A stretch of DNA of 64,000 nt from Brevundimonas sp. (GTDB taxonomy: Bacteria; Pseudomonadota; Alphaproteobacteria; Caulobacterales; Caulobacteraceae), in contig NZ_SDZL01000003.1 of the NCBI RefSeq assembly GCF_004210735.1, positions 1-64,000 on the forward strand. Direction: 5' to 3'. Below the pieces are notes generated by a model, which did no database searches, was not told the origin of the DNA, and was given only the letters and a program-made list of their open reading frames with translations. Shown one piece after another: positions 9,075 through 16,953 of the stretch. Both the position numbers and the translations under genes were made by a program. Position 1 is the first letter of the stretch. Every line of letters starts with the position of its first letter.

Positions 9075-9199
9075 GGCCTTCATGCCTCCGTAGCAGGCCC
9101 TCCCCAGCGCCCACGGTGAAGTTTCGCGCGTCGATAACGGCGGGTTTGAGGCGTCGGGATGTTAGGGTTCCGTTAACCTTGGTTACCGAGCATCAACAC

Positions 9200-9997
9200 A
9201 TGGCGATCGGATCGATTCCATCATCAGGCGGCGTGGAGGCGGCGATCCGGCGCGCGTCCGGCGCCACCGGCGTGGATTTCGACTTCCTGATGAAGACGGC
9301 CCGGCGTGAAAGCGCCATGAACCCGTCGGCGCGGGCCCGCACGTCGTCCGCCGCCGGCCTGTTCCAGTTCATCGAACAGACCTGGCTGTCGACGGTCAAG
9401 AAACACGGCGCGCGCCACGGCTATGGCCAGTACGCCGACCTGATCCATCAGGGCTCGGACGGGCGCTGGCGCGTCGACGGCTCGGCCCGCAACGTGGTGC
9501 TGGACCTGCGGTTCGATCCGCAGGCCGCATCGGCCATGGCGGCCGAACTGACGGCGTCGAACGCCGCCTATCTGCGCGGACGCACCGGACGCGAGCCGGG
9601 GGCCGGGGACCTGTACGCCGCCCACTTCCTGGGCCCGGCCGGCGCGGCGCGGTTGATGGAGGCCATGAGCACGCGCCCCGCCTCCAGCGCCGTCTCGCTG
9701 TTTCCCGAGGCCGCGGCCGCCAACCGATCGATCTTCTATCGCGACGGCCGTCACGCCACCGTGGCCGAGGTGCACGCCAATCTGCAAAAGACCGCCGGGC
9801 AGGGCGCGCCCGCGTCCAGCGCGGGTCAGGCCGGCGTCGCAGGTCCGGTGCTGGACGAAAAGGACCGGCTGCTGGCGGCGCGCATGGACCGGCTGAAACA
9901 GGATCAGAGCCTGCTGGCCCTGCTGCTGGGTCAGGACGGCAAGGGCGGCGGGGGGTTCGGCGGCGCCTTCGGTCCGGACAAGGCCGACAAGGCCTGA
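9200..9997 (+). CDS. Lytic transglycosylase SLT-domain protein
   Basis: 265 residues from ATG 9200. The track start at 9116 would translate an AT-rich promoter-like stretch (TTAACCTTGGTTACC) and is rejected. The N-terminal region carries an SLT fold: DFDFLMKTARRESAMNPSARARTSSAAGLFQFIEQTWLSTVKKHG, where Glu of RRESAMNP fits the catalytic glutamate and AAGLFQF the conserved core. The C-terminal half is low-complexity and ends in GKGGGGFGGAFG. No signal peptide is visible, so cytoplasmic or non-classical location is open. The DUF2336 gene follows 92 bases later. Confidence 0.8.
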   Translation: MAIGSIPSSGGVEAAIRRASGATGVDFDFLMKTARRESAMNPSARARTSSAAGLFQFIEQTWLSTVKKHGARHGYGQYADLIHQGSDGRWRVDGSARNVVLDLRFDPQAASAMAAELTASNAAYLRGRTGREPGAGDLYAAHFLGPAGAARLMEAMSTRPASSAVSLFPEAAAANRSIFYRDGRHATVAEVHANLQKTAGQGAPASSAGQAGVAGPVLDEKDRLLAARMDRLKQDQSLLALLLGQDGKGGGGFGGAFGPDKADKA

Positions 9998-10006
9998 TCC
10001 GCGCCC

Positions 10007-10036
10007 TTACCGGATGGTAAACCGGACCTTAACCAT
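10007..10036 (+). promoter_or_regulatory. Candidate CtrA box and small palindrome upstream of DUF2336 gene
   Basis: TTACC-GGAT-GGTAA is a perfect inverted repeat at 10007-10020. Overlapping it, TAAA-CCGGACC-TTAACC (10018-10034) matches the CtrA consensus TTAA-N7-TTAA with one mismatch and exact spacing, and TTAACCAT is the extended half-site. It lies about 55 bases before the DUF2336 start. CtrA control is inference. Confidence 0.35.
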
Positions 10037-10089
10037 GTCACGCTCAAGCTCACGGCGGATCAACGCCTGATTCCCCTGACGAGCCTTGC

Positions 10090-11232
10090 ATGACGTCCCA
10101 TCGCGCCCGACTGACCGAGTTCGATATCCGGCGCCTGATCAAGGCCTCGGACGAGGACGAACGCGCGGCCGCCGCGCACAAGCTGTGCCGTAGTATCGAC
10201 GCCGCCGATCTGGACCCGGTCGAGCGGGAAGCCGCCGAAAAGATCCTGCGCCTGCTGGCCCAGGACGCAGCCGAACTGGTGCGTCGGGCCCTGGCCGTGA
10301 CGCTCAAGGCGTCGGACCTGCTGCCGCGCGATGTGGCGCGCAAGCTGGCGGCCGACATCGACACTATCGCCCTGCCGATCATCGGCGCCTCACCCGTCTT
10401 CACCGATGAAGACCTGATCGAGATCGTGCGCGCCGGCTCCTCCGCGCGTCAGGTGGCGGTCGCCGCCCGGCCGCGCGTCGGTCGCGACGTGGCCGAGGCG
10501 CTGGCCGCCGAGGGCAGCCGTGACGCCGTTCGCACCCTGGCGTCGAACGACAACGCCGACATTTCAGAGGCCGGCTTGACCCGGATCGTCGATCGCTTCG
10601 GCGACGCCGCCGACGTCGTGACCGCCGTCGCCTATCGCGAGGTATTGCCGTTGGACCTGACCGAGCGCCTTGTCACCCTGGCCAGCGAACGGGTGCGCGA
10701 GCATCTGATCAGCCGTCACGCCGTGGCGCCCGAGACGGCGATTCGTCTGTCCGCCTTTGCGCGCGAGCGGGCGACCGTGGACCTGATCGATCAGGCTGGC
10801 GGCGCGGCCGATCTGGCGGCCTTCGCGGCCCAGCTGAACGCGCGCAAGTCGCTGAACGCCTCGCTGCTGCTGCGGGCGCTGGCGCGCGGGCAGATGGCGT
10901 TGATGGAGCACGGCCTGGCCGAGCTGGCGAACACGCCGCATCACCGCGCCTGGCTGATGATCCATGACGCCGGCCCGCTGGGTTTGCGCGCCATCTATGA
11001 CCGGGCCGGCCTGCCGCCGCGCCTCTTCCCCGCCTTCCGCGCCGGGGTCGACACCTGGCGCACGCTCCAGGCCGAAGGGATCGACACCACGGGCGCCGAC
11101 TTCCGCCAGCGCATGCTGGAACGCTTCCTGACCCAGCGGCCCAACGTCCCGCGCGACGACCTGGCCTATCTGATGGAACGCCTGGACCGCGCGCCGATCA
11201 GCGACGACCTGGGCGCCGCCAGCGCGGCCTGA
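10090..11232 (+). CDS. DUF2336 domain-containing protein
   Basis: 380 residues, almost entirely alpha-helical and HEAT-like: repeated units such as AAEKILRLLAQDAAELVRRALAVTLKAS, DVARKLAADIDTIALPIIGASPVFTDEDLIEIV and SRDAVRTLASNDNADISEAGLTRIVDRFG. The PIIGASP..TDEDLIEIV block is the hallmark of DUF2336, a family common in Caulobacterales and related orders and of unknown biochemical function. No signal peptide or membrane segment. A second, divergent member lies about 1.6 kb downstream on the other strand, with an HPt protein and NAD kinase between. A CtrA-like site precedes this gene. Confidence 0.85.
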   Translation: MTSHRARLTEFDIRRLIKASDEDERAAAAHKLCRSIDAADLDPVEREAAEKILRLLAQDAAELVRRALAVTLKASDLLPRDVARKLAADIDTIALPIIGASPVFTDEDLIEIVRAGSSARQVAVAARPRVGRDVAEALAAEGSRDAVRTLASNDNADISEAGLTRIVDRFGDAADVVTAVAYREVLPLDLTERLVTLASERVREHLISRHAVAPETAIRLSAFARERATVDLIDQAGGAADLAAFAAQLNARKSLNASLLLRALARGQMALMEHGLAELANTPHHRAWLMIHDAGPLGLRAIYDRAGLPPRLFPAFRAGVDTWRTLQAEGIDTTGADFRQRMLERFLTQRPNVPRDDLAYLMERLDRAPISDDLGAASAA

Positions 11233-11238
11233 GCCCTG

Positions 11239-11392
11239 TTCGTCATCCTCCGGCAAGCGGCGCAGCCGCGCAGACCGGGGGACCCAGCGGCGCGCGATAG
11301 CGCGACCCTGCCGGGAGCGGATTCGCTAACATCTCGCCCTGCGGGCGCCGCTGGGTCCCCCGGTCTCGCTACGCTCGCCGGAGGATGACGAA
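11239..11392. repeat. Long imperfect inverted repeat (CATCCTCCGG family) between convergent genes
   Basis: TTCGTCATCCTCCGGC...GACCGGGGGACCCAGCGGCGC (from 11239) is mirrored by GCGCCGCTGGGTCCCCCGGTC...GCCGGAGGATGACGAA (to 11392). The arms are about 48 bases, with a small variable hairpin inside each, around a centre of about 60 bases. It looks like a dispersed REPIN-type element sitting between a + and a - strand gene, where it may also act as a bidirectional terminator (inference). Unlike the other repeats in the window by sequence. Confidence 0.75.
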
Positions 11393-11423
11393 AGGGACGG
11401 GCGCGACATGCATTCCAAACGCA

Positions 11424-11451
11424 AAACGCCCGGCGCGATGGCCGGGCGTTT
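11424..11451 (-). terminator. Intrinsic terminator of the HPt gene
   Basis: Read on the minus strand: AAACGCCCGGC-CATCGC-GCCGGGCGTTTT, a strong GC stem followed by a short T run, 25 bases after the HPt stop codon. Confidence 0.75.
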
Positions 11452-11475
11452 GGATCGGTCATTGATCTTTTACGA

Positions 11476-11952
11476 TCAGCGCATGTGGTCGGCGACACGC
11501 GCTTCCAGCGCTTCAGCCAAGGCCTTGCCGGTCGGGTGTTCGTCGGTCTTGATCTCGTCGCGGACGACGGCGCGGATGGCGTCGATGTGGGCGTCCACCA
11601 GCACCGGCGGGGCGACCAGGCGGCGCGTCGGCTCATCCAGCAGCTTGCACAGCGACCCGGCCAGCCGGCTGACCAGCGGATACTCATACGTTGCGCCCAG
11701 ACCCTTCAGGTCGTGCGCGCGGAAATACAGGGCCTCGGTCGTCGCGGCGGTGTAGCCCAGCGCCTGAAGGTCGTTCTGCGCCTTCTCCAGCTTGGTGATC
11801 TCGTCCTGCAGCCACTGGCCGAACTGGGCCGACATGGCGGCCAGCGCGGCTTCGGCGCGTTCGATCGCCTGGGCGTCAATGCCGCCGAACCCGCCGCCGA
11901 CCTTCATGCGCAGGGTGTTGGGCGGACGAATGACCTGGGCCGAATTGCTCAC
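11476..11952 (-). CDS. HPt (histidine phosphotransfer) domain protein
   Basis: 158 residues from GTG 11952, which has GGGAG eight bases upstream; the longer track form starts at GTG 11967. A helical single-domain protein with the HPt phospho-site motif YFRAHDLKGLGATYEYPLVSRLAGSLCKLLDE: the His followed by D-L-K-G is the expected phospho-acceptor context. It would relay phosphoryl groups between a hybrid kinase and a response regulator. It resembles the stand-alone HPt proteins of Caulobacter phosphorelays such as ShpA, but that assignment was not tested. No kinase or regulator is adjacent. Confidence 0.8.
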   Translation of the reverse strand: MSNSAQVIRPPNTLRMKVGGGFGGIDAQAIERAEAALAAMSAQFGQWLQDEITKLEKAQNDLQALGYTAATTEALYFRAHDLKGLGATYEYPLVSRLAGSLCKLLDEPTRRLVAPPVLVDAHIDAIRAVVRDEIKTDEHPTGKALAEALEARVADHMR

Positions 11953-12018
11953 GACGAGGGCTCCCACTTTGAACTCGTGTGTCCAGTATGGGGCAGCCAG
12001 CCTTAAGAAGCCGTGACC

Positions 12019-12798
12019 TCAGCCGGCGAACTGCTCGGCCATGACCCGTTCCCCGAACGAGCGGGTGGCGTCGAACAGCATGGTCAGGGCGATGTCGCGG
12101 CGCTCGCGAACCTCGACCTTCTGCACCCGCCGCACCTCGAAACTGTCGGCCGTGGCGCTGACCGGGCGCTTGTCGGGTTCCAGCACCTCGAACGTCACCT
12201 TGGCCTGATGCGACAGCAGCGCGCCGCGCCAGCGCCGGGGCCTAAAGGCGCTGATCGGCGTCAGCGCCAGCACATTGGTGTCCAGCGGAATGATCGGTCC
12301 GTGTGCTGACAGATTATAGGCCGTCGACCCCGCCGGCGTCGCCACCAGACACCCGTCGCAGCTCAGCTCCTGCAGACGCACGCGTCCATCGACACTGATC
12401 CTCAGCTTGGCGCTCTGGCGCGTCTGGCGCAGCAGCGAGACCTCGTTGATCGCCAGTCCGCTGTGGACCTGTCCGGCCTCGGTCCAGGCGTCCATCTGCA
12501 GGGGGTGAATGACGGCGCGGTCCGCCTCGGCCAGCCGTTCGGCCAGATCCCGCTCGTCATAGTCGTTCATCAGGAAGCCGACCGAGCCCCGGTTCATGCC
12601 GAACACGGGGGTGCGGCGATCCAGGTTCCGGTGCAGCGTCTCCAGCATGAAGCCGTCGCCGCCCAGGGCCACGATGATGTCGGCCTCGCCCTCCGCCACG
12701 GACCCATAGCGACGGATCAGCCGGGCGCACGCCTCCTGCGCCTCGGGGCGGTCGCTGGCGACAAAGGCCACGGCGGGAAGGGAAGGCTGGGCGCTCAC
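12019..12798 (-). CDS. nadK: NAD kinase
   Basis: 259 residues from GTG 12798; a TTG at 12810 would add four residues. Family signatures are the GGDG motif ([16 protein letters not shown]), [23 protein letters not shown], and the Gly/Thr-rich [22 protein letters not shown] segment binding NAD. This shorter form (about 260 residues) is typical of alphaproteobacteria. It phosphorylates NAD to NADP using ATP and sets the NADPH pool. Flanked by the HPt gene and the second DUF2336 gene on the same strand, with small gaps, so co-transcription is possible. Confidence 0.93.
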   Translation of the reverse strand: MSAQPSLPAVAFVASDRPEAQEACARLIRRYGSVAEGEADIIVALGGDGFMLETLHRNLDRRTPVFGMNRGSVGFLMNDYDERDLAERLAEADRAVIHPLQMDAWTEAGQVHSGLAINEVSLLRQTRQSAKLRISVDGRVRLQELSCDGCLVATPAGSTAYNLSAHGPIIPLDTNVLALTPISAFRPRRWRGALLSHQAKVTFEVLEPDKRPVSATADSFEVRRVQKVEVRERRDIALTMLFDATRSFGERVMAEQFAG

Positions 12799-12837
12799 CC
12801 GATCAGGCAAGCCGAGCGGCGGGCCGAAGTCAAACCT

Positions 12838-13992
12838 TCAGTGCACGGCTTCCGCCATTAGCGCCCGGAAGGCGCGGGCGGCGGCGGGCGGTGACATCGA
12901 AGCGCCGGACCAGAACGAGCCCGGCACGCCCGGGCTGCCGTCACCCAGCTTGCGGATCGCGGCCAGCAGGGCCGGGAAGACGGCCCTGTCGATGCCCACG
13001 GCGGTGCAGGCGTAGAACAGCGGTTCAGGCGTCGCCGCCTCCAGCGCGCGGCGCACATGCGCCAACGGGAAGTCCCCCAGGGCGGAAAGCCCTTGCTCGA
13101 ACAGGCCCATCCGTTGTTCGCGCACCGCGCGGATCAGGAAACCGGCCCGCAATTGGCCCGCGCCGTGCAGTTTGGCGATCAGCCGGCGATCCATTTCCTC
13201 GCGTTCGCCGTCCGAGGGCAGGGGAACGCCCGTGGCCGACAGGCCGGCGGCGGCCTGATCGGCGGCTTCGCGCACGGCCAGGTCCAGCGCAGGGTTGTCG
13301 ATGCGGAAGCGTTCGGCGATGGCCTGGCGCAGGGCCTGGCCCACCCATTGATACAGTTGTTCACCCATGGTGTCGGTCAGGCGGGGGTGGCGCGTCAGCG
13401 GCGCGCGCAGGGCGGCGATCCGGCGTGAATGATCCACCAGACGGCGCAGGCCGTCCTCGCTGATCTCGGCGGTGCGATTGCTGGCCAGCGCGGTCAGGCC
13501 TGCGGGGTCACCCCGCTGGATCACGGCGTCGGCGACGCGGCCGCTCAGGTTCGGGCGGCGCGCCACCTCGATCTGATGCTCGATCGTCGCCTCGACCAGA
13601 ACGCGGATCAGGTCGGCGTCCTTCAGCAGGGGGCTGGCGGCGATCACCGGGCGGGCGATCTCGATCTCGTCCAGCGCCAGCATGTTGATCAGGGCGGGCG
13701 GCGCCCAGTCGGCGCTGGCCAGCGTCTCGGACAGGATGCGGCGGATGTCGCGCTCGGCCTGTCGGGCCAGGGTCATGAAGACCTCGCCCATCAGCGTCGC
13801 GGCCTCGGAACTGGGCGGTGCGGCGCGGCACAGGGCGGTCACGCCCAGCAGCAGGCGCTGGCGATCTTCGGTCGTGCGGCTGCGGGCGAGCGCCAGCAGG
13901 TCGGCCGGGCGGGGCGCATCGCCCGCGACGGCCCTGACGGCGTCCAGCTGAACCACAGCGTTCAAGATCGGCTCCGAAGTCTCCGCCCGCAA
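12838..13992 (-). CDS. DUF2336 domain-containing protein (second copy)
   Basis: Up to 384 residues. TTG 13992 is the ORF limit; TTG 13965 has a better Shine-Dalgarno (CGGAG, six bases) and may be the true start. The same HEAT-like helical build as the + strand copy at 10.1 kb: RILSETLASADWAPPALINMLALDEIEIARPVIAASPLLKDADLIRVLVE and GDPAGLTALASNRTAEISEDGLRRLVDHS. The P-x-I-x-A-S-P..D-DLI block is the DUF2336 mark. Outside these blocks the two copies differ strongly, so they are old paralogues. Function unknown. Confidence 0.82.
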   Translation of the reverse strand: MRAETSEPILNAVVQLDAVRAVAGDAPRPADLLALARSRTTEDRQRLLLGVTALCRAAPPSSEAATLMGEVFMTLARQAERDIRRILSETLASADWAPPALINMLALDEIEIARPVIAASPLLKDADLIRVLVEATIEHQIEVARRPNLSGRVADAVIQRGDPAGLTALASNRTAEISEDGLRRLVDHSRRIAALRAPLTRHPRLTDTMGEQLYQWVGQALRQAIAERFRIDNPALDLAVREAADQAAAGLSATGVPLPSDGEREEMDRRLIAKLHGAGQLRAGFLIRAVREQRMGLFEQGLSALGDFPLAHVRRALEAATPEPLFYACTAVGIDRAVFPALLAAIRKLGDGSPGVPGSFWSGASMSPPAAARAFRALMAEAVH

Positions 13993-14133
13993 AAGCGAGC
14001 GTGACCGTAAGGATCACCCGCCGCTCATGAAAACTTGGTAAACGAAGCCTGAATCCGACGATCCCCCGCCTTGACGCAGGCCCCACCCGGCGTGACCTTG
14101 GCGGCAACGAAGAAAACGACGGGAGAAGACATC

Positions 14134-14898
14134 ATGGCCGACGGCGCGACCCTGTCGCTCAGATCGAAGGTCTCGGACGCCGAATGGCAGGCGCGGGTGG
14201 ATCTGGCGGCGCTTTACCGGCTGGTGGCGCTGCACGGGTGGGACGACATGATCTTCACCCACATCTCGGCCCGCGTGCCGGGGCCGGAACATCATTTCCT
14301 GATCAATCCGTATGGCTGGTATTTCGAGGAGATCACCGCCTCGTCGCTGGTGAAGGTCGATCTGGACGGGAACATCGTTCAGGACACGACCAGCTTCATC
14401 AACCCGGCCGGCTTCACCATCCATTCGGCCGTCCACGCGGCGAGGGATGAGGCGCACTACGTCATGCATCTGCACACGGTCGCGGGCGTCGGCGTGGCCG
14501 CCCAGCAGCATGGTCTGCTGCCGATCAGCCAGAACGCCTGCCTGCTGCAGCACCAGGTCGCCTATCATGGCTATGAAGGTCTGGCCCTGAACCATGACGA
14601 ACGTGAACGTCTGGTGGCCGATCTGGGCGACAAGTCACTGATGTTGCTTCGAAACCATGGGACGTTGGCGGTCGGTCGAACGGCGGCCGAAGCCTGGGTC
14701 GGGATGTTCTTCCTGGAGCGGGCCTGCGCCCAGCAGGTGGCGGCCCTGTCGGGCGGCAAGGACAATGTGCTGACGGCTCCGGACGCCGCACAGGCCGAAA
14801 CGAAGGAGCAGGGGCGCGGCATCGGCTTCATCTCGTCCCTGGCCTGGCCGGGCGCCCTGCGCCAGCTGGATCGACAATCGCCCGGCTACGACAACTGA
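14134..14898 (+). CDS. Class II aldolase/adducin family protein
   Basis: 254 residues from ATG 14134 with GGGAGAAG upstream; the track start at 14071 is too early. The class II aldolase/adducin fold is shown by MIFTHISARVPGPEHHFLINPYGWYFEEITASSLVKVDLDG, the metal-binding HLHTVAGVGVAA region and LLRNHGTLAVGRTAAEAW. Zn ligands would be the His pair of MHLHT and His of RNHGT. Members range from sugar-phosphate aldolases to functionally unassigned adducin-like proteins; this length and sequence match the unassigned group, so no substrate is claimed. The next ORF starts directly after its stop. Confidence 0.85.
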   Translation: MADGATLSLRSKVSDAEWQARVDLAALYRLVALHGWDDMIFTHISARVPGPEHHFLINPYGWYFEEITASSLVKVDLDGNIVQDTTSFINPAGFTIHSAVHAARDEAHYVMHLHTVAGVGVAAQQHGLLPISQNACLLQHQVAYHGYEGLALNHDERERLVADLGDKSLMLLRNHGTLAVGRTAAEAWVGMFFLERACAQQVAALSGGKDNVLTAPDAAQAETKEQGRGIGFISSLAWPGALRQLDRQSPGYDN

Positions 14899-15690
14899 AT
14901 GATCGGCCGGGGGGCTGGGATCATTGCGGCGGCGGCGCTGACGACCGCCGCCCCGTCCGCCCTGGCCGGGGCCTGGACGCAGCCGCGCGGTCAGGCGCAG
15001 GTCATCGTCAAGGCCGAGGCGATGAGGGCGGACGACGCCTATGACGCCGATGGCCAGATCGCGGCCATGGACGGTCTGCGTGAAGATCGCGCCCTCAGCC
15101 TGTTCGGCGAATACGGCCTGACCGATCGCCTGACCCTGCAGCTCAAGGCCGACTGGCAGTCGGGCGAAGACGCCTATGTCGATTACAACGGACGTGGTCC
15201 GGTTGAGCTGGGCCTGACATGGCAGGCGTATCGGGGCGACCGCGCCGCCGCCAGCCTGTACGCCGGCTATGCCCAGGCCGGCGACGGCCGCAACGCCGGA
15301 TACGCCGAACCCGGTGTGGGGCGGCATGACTGGGAGGTTCGCGCCTCGGGCGGCCTGTCGCTGCCCGGCGGCGGGCGATGGGGTCCGGACCGGTCCTTCA
15401 TCGAGGTTCAGGCCGCGCGCCGCCTGCGGGACGGCCTGCCGGACGAAACGCGCGCCGACCTGACCGTCGGTGGCCACTATGGCCCGGACTGGCTGGTGCT
15501 GGGTCAGGTCTTCGCCGGCGCGGCCGATCGTCAGGAGGGCGTGGACGGCGCCCGCTGGGTCTCGGTAGAGACATCGCTGGTTCGTCACCTCGGTCGGTGG
15601 AGCGTGCAGGCCGGCTGGCGCCAGACTGTCGCGGGGCGCGACACGCCGCGCGCCCAGGGCATGGTGCTGGGTTTGTGGCGGCGCTTCTGA
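14899..15690 (+). CDS. Putative outer-membrane beta-barrel protein
   Basis: 263 residues; the ATG follows the aldolase TGA without a gap, so translation is likely coupled. A signal peptide (IIAAAALTTAAPSALAGA) is followed by repeated amphipathic strands (AQVIVKAEAMRADDAYDA, LSLFGEYGLTDRLTLQLKADWQ, VELGLTWQAYRG, ASLYAGYAQAG) and a C-terminal phenylalanine (GLWRRF), as expected for a BAM-assembled barrel. I do not recognise a named family. The link with the aldolase-like gene is by operon structure only. Confidence 0.65.
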   Translation: MIGRGAGIIAAAALTTAAPSALAGAWTQPRGQAQVIVKAEAMRADDAYDADGQIAAMDGLREDRALSLFGEYGLTDRLTLQLKADWQSGEDAYVDYNGRGPVELGLTWQAYRGDRAAASLYAGYAQAGDGRNAGYAEPGVGRHDWEVRASGGLSLPGGGRWGPDRSFIEVQAARRLRDGLPDETRADLTVGGHYGPDWLVLGQVFAGAADRQEGVDGARWVSVETSLVRHLGRWSVQAGWRQTVAGRDTPRAQGMVLGLWRRF

Positions 15691-15804
15691 TTTTCCGGTC
15701 TTGCCGCGACGGAACTGCAACGTGGCTCCGTTACAGGACTTTCAGTTGCCTCGCCCGCTGGACCCGTTAAGTCGAGCGACCTTCTGCTCCGGAGACTCGC
15801 CCGC

Positions 15805-16953
15805 GTGATCAAGCGCCATTTCCTTATCGTCATCGCGGCCGGCATTCTGGTCCTGATGATCGTCGCCGCCCTGCTCAAGGTCACGCTCGGGGGAGAACAA
15901 AAGGGCGAAGCTCGTGGCCCCGGCGGTCCGGGGGGCGGTCGCGGCCAGACGGTCGCGGCGGCCACGGTCACGGCGCGCGACTTTTCCGACGAGATCCGCG
16001 TCCTGGGCGTCGCCCGTGGGCGCCGCTCGGTCAACATCACCTCCAGCACGACCGAACTGATCACACGCGTCCTGTTCACGGACGGTCAGCGCGTCGCCGC
16101 CGGCGCGCCCCTGGTCGAGCTGCAGGCGCGCGAGGAAGACGCCGGCATCATCGAGGCCGAGGCCGAACTGCGCCAAGCCCAGCGCGAATATGATCGATAC
16201 AAGGCGCTGGCCGAACGCGGCGTCGCGCCGCGCGTGACCGCCGAACAGGCTGAAACCACGCTGGAGCGCGCCCGCGCCGCCGTCAGCGCCGCCCAGGCCC
16301 GCCGCGGCGATCGCCTGATCCGCGCGCCCTTCGCCGGTGTCCTGGGGCTCAGCACCGTTACGCCCGGCACCCTGATCAACCCGGGCGCGGTGATCGCGAC
16401 CCTGGACGACACCAGCGTCATCCGCGTCGATTTCCCGGTGCCGGAACGCTATCTGGCGACCCTGCGCGCGGGCACGCCCATTGTCGCCACAGCCGACGCC
16501 ATCGGCGGCCAGACCTTCACCGGTCGCATCGCCCTGATCGACACCCGGGTCGACGAGCAGACGCGGGCCGTGATCGCCCGGGCCGAGTTCGCCAATCCGG
16601 GCGGCCTGATCCGTCCGGGCATGATGGTGCGGGTCGCCATCCAGCAGGGCCTTCGCCAGTCCCCCGCCGCCCCGGAGTCGGCCATCCAGTATGAAGGGCA
16701 GGGCGCCTTCGTCTATCGCATCGCGCGCGGCGAGGAAGGCACGAACGCCCAGCGCGTCGAGGTCCAGACCGGCGCGGTCGAGGGCGGCTTTGTCGAAATC
16801 CTGTCCGGCGTCACGCCCGGCGAACGCGTGGTCGGCTCCGGCCTGAACCGCATCCAGCCCGGCGCACCGGTCCGGGTCGCCGGAGAAGGCGGGCAAGGGC
16901 CGGGCCAAGGCCAGCGGACCGCCCCGAACACCGCCAAGGGCGCCGCCCGATGA
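15805..16953 (+). CDS. RND efflux periplasmic adaptor subunit (MFP)
   Basis: 382 residues from GTG 15805. A single N-terminal membrane segment (FLIVIAAGILVLMIVAALL) is followed by a Gly/Pro linker, a lipoyl/barrel-sandwich half (VLFTDGQRVAAGAPLVELQAREEDAGI), an alpha hairpin (ELRQAQREYDRYKALAERGVAPRVTAEQAETTLERARAAVSAAQARR), the second lipoyl half (IRAPFAGVLGLSTVTPGTLINPG), a beta-barrel and a membrane-proximal domain. It bridges the inner-membrane pump to an outer-membrane channel. It overlaps the pump gene by ATGA. No outer-membrane factor gene is adjacent, so a shared TolC-like channel is inferred. Confidence 0.92.
   Translation: MIKRHFLIVIAAGILVLMIVAALLKVTLGGEQKGEARGPGGPGGGRGQTVAAATVTARDFSDEIRVLGVARGRRSVNITSSTTELITRVLFTDGQRVAAGAPLVELQAREEDAGIIEAEAELRQAQREYDRYKALAERGVAPRVTAEQAETTLERARAAVSAAQARRGDRLIRAPFAGVLGLSTVTPGTLINPGAVIATLDDTSVIRVDFPVPERYLATLRAGTPIVATADAIGGQTFTGRIALIDTRVDEQTRAVIARAEFANPGGLIRPGMMVRVAIQQGLRQSPAAPESAIQYEGQGAFVYRIARGEEGTNAQRVEVQTGAVEGGFVEILSGVTPGERVVGSGLNRIQPGAPVRVAGEGGQGPGQGQRTAPNTAKGAAR

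Noticed and set aside
9173-9187. CtrA-like TTAACCTTGGTTACC before the lytic transglycosylase
   Set aside because: The second half-site is TACC instead of TTAA at the required spacing; kept only as AT-rich promoter-like DNA.
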